DNA of 64,000 bases from CAVYUC01 sp963816685 (lineage in GTDB: Bacteria; Bacteroidota; Bacteroidia; Bacteroidales; Prolixibacteraceae): assembly GCA_963816685.1 (NCBI GenBank), contig CAWFMB010000031.1, positions 1-64,000 of the forward strand. The letters run 5' to 3'. The position numbers and the translations under genes are program-made. This document shows positions 8,490 through 18,160 of the stretch, one piece after another. How positions within the stretch are numbered: position 1 is the first letter of the stretch; every line of letters starts with the position of its first letter. The notes under the pieces are model-generated. The model worked only from the letters and a program-made list of their open reading frames with translations, did no database searches and was not told the DNA's origin.

Positions 8490-9073
8490 TAAAACTCAAA
8501 GACAGTAGGAAATGTAGAATATCGAATAAGCCCGACTGAATGGACGGAAAGGGAAGAAGGAATCAGAAAGGGAAGAAAGGTATGGCGAATTTCGAATGAG
8601 GAATCATGAAGGGGAAGAAATTATTATTGGTGATTGTTTATGCTATTCGTGGGTAAAAAAAGGAAATGTAGAATAAGGAATAAGGAATAAGGAATAAGAA
8701 AAGTGAAGAAATTATTATTGGTGATTGTTAGTGATATTCGTGGCTAAAAAAGGGATATGTAGAATAAGGAATAAGCCCATCTGAATTGACGGACAGGGAA
8801 TAAGGAATCAGAAAGGGAAGAAAGGAATAACGAATGTCGAATATTGAATAACGAATCAGGAAGGGGAAGAAATTATTATTGGTGATAATTAGTGCTATTC
8901 GTGGGTAAAAAAAGGAAATGTAGAATAAGGAATAAGGAATAAGGAATAAGGAATAAGGAATAAGAAAGGGAAGAAAGGAATAACGAATATCGAATAAGCC
9001 CGCCTGAATGGACGGACAGGGAATAACAAATCAGAAAGGTGAAGCAGGAAACATCTTTTGAATTCAAAATAAA
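8490..9073. repeat. long gaata/ggaat simple-repeat tract
   Basis: About 580 bp of purine-rich repeats: tandem ggaataaggaataagg, cgaatatcgaataagg, and three copies of the gaagaaattattattgg...attcgtgg phrase (about 8610, 8700, 8865). There is no gene. Reverse-strand open frames encode repetitive SLFLIPYSLFLI-type strings. Confidence 0.65.
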
Positions 9074-9301
9074 TTTGTAGCACGAATCTTTTCCCCTCCT
9101 TTAACTCCGTTTACACCTTGTTTTTTCCCCGTTTGGGGGAAATGGTCAGTTCAGTGACACTCAAATTACAGGAATAAAATGAACTGTAATTTGGAAGTGG
9201 AACTAATCCCGATTATTCATCGGGGCGTAAGGAATTGCGGGGAGGGCGACCAAAGGGGTTTCAGGGAGGGGTCGGTTGAAGTCCTACAGCACACTTGTGG
9301 T
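9074..9301. repeat. dispersed ~250-bp repeat, copy 2 (interrupted)
   Basis: Matches the copies at 584-870 and 11176-11450 up to cttgtggt at 9294-9301, where the match breaks off. The sequence that should follow (about taaat...aggtggttcttaatggtg) resumes after a second cttgtggt at 10925-10932. The hairpin array therefore appears to have been inserted into this repeat. Confidence 0.65.
9294..9301. other. 8-bp direct repeat flanking an insertion (left), cttgtggt
   Basis: Identical to 10925-10932. Together the two enclose the IS21-like remnant and hairpin array. This is consistent with a target-site duplication of 8 bp, a length within the range known for IS21-family elements. Confidence 0.45.
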
Positions 9302-9483
9302 GTTTATATTAATTAGGAAGTACCCCATGTATTAATCGAAAAGTATACCACTATTTCATAACAGAACGATTTATTCGTTCCTAAAAAATGATTAGTATGT
9401 ATACAAAACAAGAGATCATAATCCAGAGCCACCGTGAAGGGAAATCATTTTTAACCCATACCATATTTTTAGGTAAGTACTGA
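9302..9483 (+). mobile_element. IS21-family left-end remnant with truncated istA start
   Basis: An ATG at 9397 opens MYTKQEIIIQSHREGKS, which resembles the N-terminus of IS21-family IstA transposases. The frame then diverges into hairpin-array sequence and stops at 9481-9483. The 95 bp before it could be the element's left end. Helix-turn-helix, catalytic and IstB regions are all absent. The family call rests on a short match and is tentative. Confidence 0.4.
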
Positions 9484-10924
9484 TAAAAAAGATATATAGC
9501 AGGCTTCATGAGAAGCCGGTTTTTTATCCAACCCATACTGGGTTGAGGACGTAACAACGTTATTCTTTCCTGCTACTATAATCCAACGCATACTGCGTTG
9601 TAACTGAATCCGGTACAGATTTGATATCGTAGCAACATGTTGTTTTTGAATTTGATTATGAACCTGGTACGGGTTCGATTGTAATATGGCTATAAATTCC
9701 GGTCGTATTATCCAACTTTTCTACTATAATCCAACGCATACTGCGTTATAATATAACCCGGTACGGGTTAGATTATAGTAGCAGCAATATGTGATTTTGA
9801 TCATGAACCCGGTACGGGTTCGATTATAATAATGCTAACGAAACATCACCATGAAGGGAAATCATTTTAAACCCATACCATATTTTTAGGTAAGCACAAA
9901 TAAAAAAGATATATAGCAGGCTTCATGAGAAGCCGGTTTTTTATCCAACCCATACTGGGTTGAGGACGTAACAACGTTAATCTTTCCTGCTACTATAATC
10001 CAACGCATACTGCGTTATAACTGAATCCGGTACAGATTTGATATCGTAGCAACATGTTGTTTTTGAATTTGATTATGAACCTGGTACGGGTTCGATTGTA
10101 ATATGGCTATAAATTCCGGTCGTATTATCCAACTTTTCTACTATAATCCAACGCATACTGCGTTGTAATTTAACCCGGTACGGGTTAGATTATAGTAGCA
10201 GCAATATGTGATGTTGATCATGAACCCGGTACGGGTTCGATTATAATAATGCTAACGAACCATGAAGGGAAATCATTTTAAACCCATACCATATTTTAGG
10301 TAAGCACAAATAAAAAAGATATATAGCAGGCTTCATGAGAAGCCGGTTTTTTATTCAACCCATACTGGGTTGAGGACGTAACATCGTTATTCTTTCCTGC
10401 TACTATAATCCAACGCATACTGCGTTGTAAATTGAATCCGGTACGGATTTGATTATAGTAGCATCAATTTGTGATTTGATCATGAACCGGTACGATTTCG
10501 ATAAATAATGCTAACGAACATTAAGGGATATGATTTTAAGCCCGTACCATATTTATTCCTATGATTATCGCACACATGCTGCGCTGAAATAGAATCCAAT
10601 ACAGGTTCGATTATATGGCTATAAATTAGCCGGCTTTTTTATCCAACCCATACTGGGTTGTGGACATAACATCGTTAATCTTTCCTGCTACTATAATCCA
10701 ACGCATACTGCGTTATAATAGAACCCGGTACGGGTTAGATTATAGTAGCAGCAATATGTGATTTTGATCATGAACCCGGTACGGGTTCGATTATAATAAT
10801 GCTAACGAAACATCACCATGAAGGGAAATCATTTTAAACCCATACCATATTTTAGGTAAGCACAAATAAAAAAGATATATAGCAGGCTTCATGAGAAGCC
10901 GGTTTTTTATCCAACCCATACTGG
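9431..10924 (+). repeat. hairpin array 1: tandem ~415-bp units of triloop hairpins
   Basis: Unit starts (accatgaagggaaatcatt) lie near 9431, 9848, 10259, 10518 and 10815, the last truncated. Within each unit are short hairpins of 6-7 bp stems with GTA or TAC triloops: caaccca-tac-tgggttg, aacgca-tac-tgcgtt, aacccg-gta-cgggtt, gaacccg-gta-cgggttc, plus ggcttc-atga-gaagcc. Spacers such as ctactataatcc and gattatagtag are themselves complementary and enclose pairs of hairpins. There is no coding frame. The same family lies in reverse orientation at 59230-60935. Confidence 0.8.
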
Positions 10925-10932
10925 CTTGTGGT
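10925..10932. other. 8-bp direct repeat flanking an insertion (right), cttgtggt
   Basis: Right partner of 9294-9301. Immediately after it the sequence returns to the dispersed repeat (taaataataggtggttctt). Confidence 0.45.
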
Positions 10933-11175
10933 AAATAATAGGTGGTTCTTAATGGTGATTATTAGTGAAATTCGTGCATAAAAAGGAAATGTAGAATATC
11001 GAATAAGGAATCAGAAAGGGAAGAAAGGAATAACGAATGTCGAATGAGGAATGCTGAATGAAGATGGGGAAGAAAGGAAATGTCGAATATCGAATAAGCC
11101 CGTCTGAATTGACGGACAGGGAATAAGGAATAAGGAAGGTGAAGAAGGAAACATTTTTTGAATTCAAAACAAATT
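10933..11175. repeat. gaata/ggaat simple-repeat tract
   Basis: Resumes the 3' part of the interrupted dispersed repeat and continues as ggaata/cgaata purine-rich repeats. There is no gene. Confidence 0.55.
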
Positions 11176-11450
11176 TGCAACACGAATCTTTTCCCCTCCT
11201 TTAACTCCGTTTACACCTTGTTTTTTCCCCGTTTGGGGGAAATGGTCAGTTCAGTGACACTCAAATTACAGGAATAAAATGAACTGTAATTTGGAAGTGG
11301 AACTAATCCCGATTATTCATCGGGGCGTAAGGAATTGCGGGGAGGGCGACCAAAGGGGTTTCAGGGAGGGGTCAGTTGAAGTCCTTCAGCACACTTGTGG
11401 TAAATAAAAATCATGCGGACGAAACCGGGAGTGGTTCTTAATGGTGATTA
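11176..11450. repeat. dispersed ~250-bp repeat, copy 3 (uninterrupted)
   Basis: A full-length copy including the caaattacag/ctgtaatttg hairpin and the cttgtggtaaataaaaatc junction that is split in copy 2. It is the best reference for where the hairpin array entered copy 2. Confidence 0.65.
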
Positions 11451-11872
11451 TTAGTGAAATTCGTGTGTAAAATTTAAATGTAGAATATCGAATAAGGAAT
11501 AAGGAAGGTGAAGAAATTGTTATTGGTGATTATAGGTGAAATTCGTGGGAGCCTCCTAAGATTTATGTCAACATTTTTCATGCAGAGGGGAAATTCGTGC
11601 TGCGAATATAGTTTTGAAGTAATGTAATAAAAGTGTCGAAGCTTTAAACTCAGAACCCTCTTTTCTTTGAACTTTGAACCTTGAACCTTGAACTTTCTTA
11701 TACCCGTCTGTTCAGCCGGACAGGCTTTAAACTTTGAACTCAATCCCACATTATGAATTAATCAAAAAAAGCCTTAACTTATAATGGTATTTTTTTTCAC
11801 CATTAAATCAATTCAAAATCAATTAAACACTGGTTTTGAAAATTCATTTTATTAACTCAAAAAAGTAACATC
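11451..11872. repeat. repeat tract and ttgaactttgaacc heptads before the next gene
   Basis: Contains another gaagaaattgttattgg phrase, then tandem ttgaactttgaacctt words (11665-11745), the reverse complement of the agtttaaagttt type seen at 1935 and 4800. The last ~120 bp are AT-rich and presumably hold the promoter of the 11873 gene. No clear TAnnTTTG box was found. Confidence 0.5.
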
Positions 11873-13387
11873 ATGAGTACATTAGTAAGCACATGGGTTG
11901 ATACACCCATTATTTTAGATGATTCCATCAATGATCCGTCGTGGAATGATGCAGGTATCATGGATATGCCAAAGGGAAAAGTGATGGTAAAAAACAACAG
12001 TGAGTTTTTGTATGTGGCATTGGACATCGTTAGTGATTACGGGAATGATTCAGGAACAGCAGATTATTTTTGGTTTACCTTCGACAGAAACAGAAATGCA
12101 GCAATTACACCCAATTACGATGTCAACTACGGTCTGTACCCTGGAAATCCGAACAAAATGGGAAGGCAGTTTTACCTTGGGCCGGCCCGCTGGACCGGAT
12201 TGCAGAACGAAACAAGTCCATCGATGTGCAGGGTGGAATTTGGCCCGTCACCCCATTCTGACACCCCTCACCGGATTTGGAAAATGCAATTTCTATTGTC
12301 CGATTTGAATGTTTCGCTCAGTGCATGGTTTCCTTATACACGCTTTGGTTTCAGAGTAGCATCGAGCCATCCGGGTTTTCAGCACAACGAACCTGCAAAT
12401 TTTTACACTAATTTTGCCGGTCTGCATTATCTCTACTTGTCAAAGAAAAGAACATTTCCTGCGGGCTCCATGGGAACTGTGTTTGGAGGAGTCGGTTTAA
12501 TTCCCTTCGATAAAATTAACACTTCCGGCCGGGCAACAACTGCTGCGGGTTATCATCCGTTTGTACAGAATGCAGCATTTGGAAGCACCTTAAATCTTAT
12601 TGGAAACCGCACTACGCTCTCTGCACTTGGTGGAAGGAAATACCGTGTATTGCACAGGGATGGCACCTCAGGAAGTTTTTCACCTTTATTAAGTTCATGG
12701 AAAAATTATCAGTGGGATAATGCAACAAGTCAATATGTTTTAAGGCATTTTGGACCTGATACAAATGACAAGTATACCATCCCGCATCCTTCAGTGGATT
12801 ATTCAATTGATGACTTGTTAATTCAATTCAGTACTGTTGGAATGAATACCGGAATTCACCAGTTCCGGATTGATGTGGATTCGTATGCCGCAGATACAGA
12901 AATATTGACCTTATATATCGATAACAATCTGCCCGAATTGAACATTAACAGCATCACGCACAACGGTGTGCTTAAATCTGCCTGTTCAATAGTCCAGCTC
13001 ACCAGCAATACTGATGGGTTAAAATTCAATATTACTGCACATGATCCGGAAGGTAATCTGCGGTTGTTTAGCTTATCAGCGCATTACGGGAGTAACCTGA
13101 GTACAGGTATCTATTCTGAAAGTTACCCTGGAAGCGGAACCTGGGCAGGGGTAACAAATCTGGTTGTGCCGGCAACAGGTGAATGGGTGCCTCCTGTAAC
13201 TTGTGCCTACCAATTCCGCCTGACCGGGTGGGCAAGAACAACAAATGGGTATGGCTACATTGGTCATGCAGAACATTCGGAACATTTGACCATTTTAAAA
13301 CCTGGTTTTGAAGGTGCATCTTCAGTAATTATAAAACCTGAATTTGTTTTGGGTCAATCGATAAAGGATCTGGGAATTGGAAGATAA
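11873..13387 (+). CDS. 504-aa protein with CBM9-like N-terminus, no signal peptide; Hcp neighbour
   Basis: The N-terminus (WVDTPIILDDSINDPSWNDAG) resembles the start of CBM9/DOMON-like beta-sandwich domains, where a W-containing 'x-DG-x-W' turn opens the fold. Motifs such as FWFTFDRNRNAAI and WKMQFLLSDL fit a beta-sandwich over about residues 1-200. The C-terminal half has beta-rich segments (DLLIQFSTVGMNTGIHQFRIDVDSY, LTLYIDNNLPELNINS). There is no Sec signal, lipobox or sorting domain. The gene lies 175 bp upstream of an Hcp-type tube protein on the same strand, with a terminator between them. A role as T6SS-like cargo is possible but unproven. The function is not recognised. Confidence 0.7.
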   Translation: MSTLVSTWVDTPIILDDSINDPSWNDAGIMDMPKGKVMVKNNSEFLYVALDIVSDYGNDSGTADYFWFTFDRNRNAAITPNYDVNYGLYPGNPNKMGRQFYLGPARWTGLQNETSPSMCRVEFGPSPHSDTPHRIWKMQFLLSDLNVSLSAWFPYTRFGFRVASSHPGFQHNEPANFYTNFAGLHYLYLSKKRTFPAGSMGTVFGGVGLIPFDKINTSGRATTAAGYHPFVQNAAFGSTLNLIGNRTTLSALGGRKYRVLHRDGTSGSFSPLLSSWKNYQWDNATSQYVLRHFGPDTNDKYTIPHPSVDYSIDDLLIQFSTVGMNTGIHQFRIDVDSYAADTEILTLYIDNNLPELNINSITHNGVLKSACSIVQLTSNTDGLKFNITAHDPEGNLRLFSLSAHYGSNLSTGIYSESYPGSGTWAGVTNLVVPATGEWVPPVTCAYQFRLTGWARTTNGYGYIGHAEHSEHLTILKPGFEGASSVIIKPEFVLGQSIKDLGIGR

Positions 13388-13407
13388 TTCGTTTAAAATA
13401 AGTTACT

Positions 13408-13440
13408 GAAAAGAGCTCCTTTCTGTAAAAGGAGTCTCTT
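13408..13440 (+). terminator. intrinsic terminator-like hairpin
   Basis: aaaagagctccttt and aaaggagtctctttt pair around a short loop, followed by T-rich sequence. It lies 20 bp after the stop of the 504-aa gene. Confidence 0.6.
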
Positions 13441-13562
13441 TTGGCTTTTATTGAACATGCGGATTACTTTCTCCGGACATTTGTCATCGTCTCACATCAT
13501 GCAACACTTTTATTGTTGGCAGTAACATCTTTTTATAAAATTATTTATCTAAAAACAATAGT

Positions 13563-14102
13563 ATGGCACTAAATGCAAACATGAGGTTAACTTCAGAAGT
13601 ACAGGGCGAAATTAAAGGCTCAGTAACACAGGCCGGCCGTGAAGATTCAATTCTTGTTATTGGATTTAGCCACGAAGTTGATTCACCCCGCGATACGGCT
13701 TCGGCGCTTCCAACAGGGAAAAGACAACACAAACCGTTAGTGATAACAAAGGAAATTGATAAATCAACTCCGCTGTTAATGAGTGCGTTAATAAACAACG
13801 AGAATATAACGGATGTTGAGTTGAAATTCTGGCAACCTTCGCGAAGTGGCAAGGAAATTCAATATTATACGATTCGATTGTTGAACGCCCGCATAATAAA
13901 CGTACAACAGGAAATGCTGAATAATCAATATCCCGAAAACATGCGGCATAAGGAGAGGGAGCATATTTCATTTGTTTATCAGAAAATAATATGGACTTAT
14001 GAAGATGGCGGAATTTCCACGGAAGACAATTGGGCAGATCATTCTTCAACTTCGTCTTTAAGAAATCCAGGATTAAGCCGGTTGTCCGGAGACATTGGAT
14101 AA
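13563..14102 (+). CDS. hcp: Hcp1-family type VI secretion tube-like protein
   Basis: 179 residues. The start MALNANMRLTSEVQGEIKGS and the segments ILVIGFSHEVDSPRD, KPLVITKEIDKSTPLLMSAL, ITDVELKFWQPSRSG, YYTIRLLNARI and FVYQKIIWTYEDGG follow the order of conserved blocks in Hcp (PF05638), the ring-forming inner-tube and effector-carrier protein of type VI secretion. No other T6SS gene is in the window, so it is an orphan here. Its only close neighbour is the 504-aa protein upstream. It sits within repeat-rich DNA, suggesting acquisition, which is inference. The family call is confident. Which secretion machine it serves is unknown. Confidence 0.85.
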   Translation: MALNANMRLTSEVQGEIKGSVTQAGREDSILVIGFSHEVDSPRDTASALPTGKRQHKPLVITKEIDKSTPLLMSALINNENITDVELKFWQPSRSGKEIQYYTIRLLNARIINVQQEMLNNQYPENMRHKEREHISFVYQKIIWTYEDGGISTEDNWADHSSTSSLRNPGLSRLSGDIG

Positions 14103-14114
14103 CGGCAGTGTAAT

Positions 14115-14435
14115 CAAATGAGGAAGTATGCATCCATCGCCGGCTCAGGAGGACGGATGTCATGATATTTATGGCTAAAAAAAGGAATATCGAATGTCGA
14201 ATAAGGAATCAGGAAGGGAAGAAAGGAATATCGAATGTCGAATGAGGAATCAGGAAGGTGAAGAAATTATAATTTGTGATAATAAGTGAAATCAGTGGCT
14301 AAAAAAGGGGAAATATCGAATATCGAATAAGGAATCAGGAAGGTGAGACATGAACCATTTTTTTAATTCAAAATAAATTAGCAGCACGAATATTTTCCCC
14401 TCCTTTTTTCACGAAACCGGAGGTGGTTCTTCTGT
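14115..14435. repeat. mixed repeats: REP fragment, simple repeats, deleted copy of dispersed repeat
   Basis: 14127-14165 resembles the REP unit (gcatccatcgccgg...aggaggacggatg). 14175-14370 is gaata/ggaat tract with the gaagaaattataattt phrase. 14380-14435 joins the two ends of the dispersed ~250-bp repeat (ttttcccctcctt to acgaaaccggaggtgg) with the middle deleted. Confidence 0.5.
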
Positions 14436-14480
14436 TCTTTTATAGCCGGTAGCCGGAAGAATGCGGTGACATTTGAGATT

Positions 14481-15374
14481 TTAATCCACGGGCATGATTA
14501 ATTTATAGGCTTTAACCTTGTTTTTAAAAAATGTGGGCACATAAAGTGTTTTGTTTTCAACAGAATAAGCAAGGTCTGCTGCATTTTCCTCCAAAGCTTC
14601 GGTGTCTGAAAGAGTTGTGGTTTCACCACTGGCAGAAACATAGAATATTTTTCCGGCCCAGCTTGTAGTTAAATAACCACCATCACCAACGGGTGCGATT
14701 GCATCGCCATGGCCCATATTTTCTGCAATAATTTTTACTTCTTTTGTATCGTGGTCAATCGCTTTAAACTGGCTGCCGGCACTTGTAATTAAAAGCATCC
14801 GGTCTTTTTCCCCGTACAATCCGTTAAAACGTTCACCTTCTTTACCCTCAAAATACACGTTAACTTTTCCATTTTCAAGTGCATATATTTTTTGTGAATT
14901 TGATCCCGAAACATAGATAACACCATCCGGCCCTACTGAAATGTCGTTTAACTGGGGTTCATCGTCAAATTCTGTTTTATTCATAATTTCACCGGTTTCA
15001 ATATATACTTCCACCACCTCATCTATGTCGGCAATAAAAAGGGAACTTCCCAATATTCCCATTCCCTTGGGCGCATTTAAACCCTCAATCCATTTCAGTT
15101 CCAGGATATTGCCCTGCATATCCATTTTCGATACAAATCCGTTACCGTCTTTTTCCCAGGGATTTAGATTTACATTTGAAACGTACAACACCTTTTGCTC
15201 CGGATCTATCAAAACTGATTCAGGTGTTCGTAAAAGGGTATCCGATTCCCACAGCAGTTCAATTTCAGGAGAGGAGCCAGCTGCCTTGTTTTCTGTATTC
15301 GCAGTATCTTTCTTCTTTGCTGAGTTGCATGAAACTATGGCAGTTAATACGATAAGGAGTAAAAAATTCTTCAT
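14481..15374 (-). CDS. SMP-30/gluconolactonase-like beta-propeller lipoprotein
   Basis: 297 residues. The lipoprotein signal MKNFLLLIVLTAIVSC has the lipobox Cys at about residue 16, followed by a low-complexity linker. The rest is a six-bladed propeller-like repeat: LLRTPESVLIDPEQKVLYVSN, GLNAPKGMGILGSSLFIADI, LNDISVGPDGVIYVSG, FNGLYGEKDRMLLIT and GDGGYLTTSW. This matches SMP-30/Gluconolactonase/LRE-like proteins of Bacteroidota. It is probably periplasmic or outer-membrane anchored. No lactonase catalytic residues can be confirmed from the sequence, so activity is open. It is a single gene after repeat DNA. Confidence 0.75.
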   Translation of the reverse strand: MKNFLLLIVLTAIVSCNSAKKKDTANTENKAAGSSPEIELLWESDTLLRTPESVLIDPEQKVLYVSNVNLNPWEKDGNGFVSKMDMQGNILELKWIEGLNAPKGMGILGSSLFIADIDEVVEVYIETGEIMNKTEFDDEPQLNDISVGPDGVIYVSGSNSQKIYALENGKVNVYFEGKEGERFNGLYGEKDRMLLITSAGSQFKAIDHDTKEVKIIAENMGHGDAIAPVGDGGYLTTSWAGKIFYVSASGETTTLSDTEALEENAADLAYSVENKTLYVPTFFKNKVKAYKLIMPVD

Positions 15375-15647
15375 AATTTACAGTTGGTTATTGTTGAAAC
15401 ATTCAATGACTTTAAAGATAATTCATTTTGACAAATGATGCATAATGGAACCGTTCTTTTCAGAGAAAATGGTTCTCTATCCGGAATTAGAGGTTCAGGT
15501 ATCAATGCTTTCATATTTCGTGAGCGATTTATTCATGTCCGGCTTCTTCGTTAAAAGCGGCATCCTCTTTTGTGATTTTCAAATCAAGTGTGTTTCATTT
15601 AATTTTTGGTACTGCTGTCAGGTGTCAGTGTTGAGCAGCAGTCTTCA

Positions 15648-18014
15648 TTAAAATCCTTTTTTTATCTCACGTTGAGGTTCTGTTCCCGAATGTTCAATTT
15701 TTTCCCGTTTTTTTCCTGAAGAAAAGCTGTAGCTTATTTTGAACCATAAGGGCACGTCTGACAGGTTAACAACCCCTTCCGAATAATGGCTGAAGTCAGT
15801 TGTCACCACCTTGCTTCCCTGATAAGTAAATCGTTTAATACAAGGGGCACCTGCAGTAAAACCCACTTTCAAACCATTCGTGAATGACTTCTCAAACGAT
15901 ATAAAATAAAGGGCATCACTAAAAGAGGATCCCTGTATTTCATTCTTCGGGCTGTTGTACTGAAAGCTTGCAGATACTGAAAATCCTTTATTCAAAGCTG
16001 CAAATGCCGACAGGCTTGTTTCAACGGCCAGCAGGTGCTGACGGCTGATGTTGTTTTTTCGGGCTAAAAAATTGGGTAATGAATACATGTCAGCAATCTT
16101 CAAATATGGATTGATTCCGAACTTTCCAAATCCAAGAGAGCCGGTGAATAAAACTCCTGTTTCCCTTATTTCGCCAAGATTCATTTTTCGGATTTCAAAA
16201 ACAGGGTTTTCGCTGACAGTCATCAAGTCGCGGATGGCTCCTGAAGTTTGCTGCCGGAAAAGCTGGAGCGAAATGAAATGATTTTTAAAAGTGCGGGAAT
16301 ATTCAAGTTGAACCAGGTGATGGATTTCAGGTTCAAGATTTGGATTACCAGTATTTACTGTAAAAGGGTCTGAAGTGAAAGCAGATGGATTTAGCTGATA
16401 GAATCCAGGGTATGATACCGATTGCCGGTAAATTAATTTCAGGTTTTGCGAATTCTTCAGGTTGTATTTTAACGAAGCATAAGGCAGAAGAAACAGCGCT
16501 TCTTTTTTTGCGTCCATCTTGTAAATGAGCAATCCGGTATTCTGTCCTTAAACCGATATTTGATTCGAGTTTGGGGAGTTTAAAACTGATGGCCCCATAT
16601 CCGGCAAGATGTTTTTGTTTTGTAGTGAAAATTTTCATCGTTCCGGTCATTCATATCCATCAACCGGATTTGCATGCCTGCATTCAGTTTGATTTTTTCG
16701 CTTGCCGGAACAGTGTAATCAAGTTTGATGTATTGGGAATGATTCAGGGGTTTTACTGTGTTTTTAAAACTGTATTCTGGTTCTGTATTGGCGAGGGCTG
16801 TTGAATTCTCAGCTTTGAGTTTTTGCCAGCTCATATCGAGGCTCAGTTGATGTCCTGTTGTTTCATTAAAATCATGTTTGTACCAGAGCGAATAAAAACG
16901 ACTTTGGTTGAGGTCTTCATCCTCCTTTTCAGCCGTTATGCTTTTTGTTTCAGCGCCGGCGGTCTGAATATTGATGTTTCCATCGAGTTCCTGGGAATAA
17001 GGATTATAAAATGCATAAAAGTTCAGTTGGTCCTGCTTGCTAATAAACCAGTCGAACCCGTAATGGAACCTGTGCGACCAGGTTTTCTGCCGCAGGGTTT
17101 GATTTGAAATGATTTCATTCAAATCCGGATGATTAAAAATCTTTCTGTGAAAGGTTTCAGTAATGTTGAAATAGCGTAAATCGCCATTGTATGAGGTAAA
17201 CAGGTTGATTTTTCCAAAACCATAGTTAAGACTGTACGCAGGTTGCATAAATATTTCATTGTCTGATGAAGGAACTTCAAGGTAGATATGCCCGTCGACA
17301 CCTGTACTTTTTTCATGTACAAGTTTTATATGAATCACTCCCGTCACGTTTGCATCATACTTTGCCGGCGGTGTGTCAATGATCTCCACTTTATCTATTT
17401 TTTCAGCCGAAAGCTGGCTGAGATAGCTCAGGTCCCGTTCTTTCCCGTCTACCATGATGATGATGTTTCCGGCTTCCCTGCAGTGATATGTTTTGTTGCA
17501 AATCCACCTGTACTCCGGGTATCAGCTTCAGGATATCGGTGCCGCTGTTGGAAGCAACCTTCATTTTACTGCTGATAAAAAAAGTGGTGCTGCCGGTTGC
17601 AGAACTTGCTTTAATCCGATCAGCAACCACATCGATATCTGCAAGTTCGAGTATGTTTTCAGAAAGGGTGATGGTGCCCAGGTTCATATTTCCGGTTTTC
17701 AATGCTATTGGTTTGGTGATGGTTTCAAAACCCAATGCACTTGCCTGCATCCTGTAGTTGCCTGGTGCTACATTTTCAAGATTGAATATCCCGCCAAATT
17801 TGTTGCTGCGCCACCAACCAACAGGGTTCCTGTAGAATCAAAAAGCGCTACATTGGCAAAAACAATTGCTTCGCTGCTTTTACTGTCTAAAATCTCACCG
17901 GTAATGGAACTCTTATTTTGAGCTTTTGCAGAATTAGCAAAAAAGAGGATAACCAACATTCCAATAATCAGTGTACCGGGAAAAAATTCGAGGTTGTTTC
18001 TTTTGCGTTTTCAT
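15648..18014 (-). pseudogene. TonB-dependent receptor-like outer-membrane protein, frameshifted
   Basis: One gene split over at least four frames. In order: an N-terminal start MKTQKKQPRIFS from 18014, shifting near a T-run at about 17980; signal and carboxypeptidase-regulatory domain (GEILDSKSSEAIVFANVALF, to about 17770); a second part LKTGNMNLGTITLSENILEL...FISSKMKVASNSG (17750-17480); a shift near 17475, where GSRKHHHHG replaces an expected NIIIMVDGKE; the plug and barrel start (VDGKERDLSYLSQLSAEKI, to about 16590); and a final barrel part (ASLKYNLKNSQNLKLIYRQS... to 15648). It resembles the outer_membrane beta-barrel-3 group. Short remaining frames make function unlikely unless the indels are sequencing errors. 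It lies beside a membrane LytTR regulator on the same strand. Confidence 0.8.
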
Positions 18015-18160
18015 TTTTTTATTGTTTTGAATTACAATACAAAATGACGGAACAGGAGCGGACTGTGCAAATTTCGGGGATACTCGGCAAAGTTTTGTTG
18101 CCAGTGGAATACCCAGGGGGTTTCAGTTGTTACGGAAGGTCAAGATTTGTGACGGAAGGA

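Noticed and set aside
9431..10924. CRISPR array
   Set aside because: Repeats are regularly ordered, but there are several different repeat words, no constant repeat/unique spacer alternation and no cas genes.
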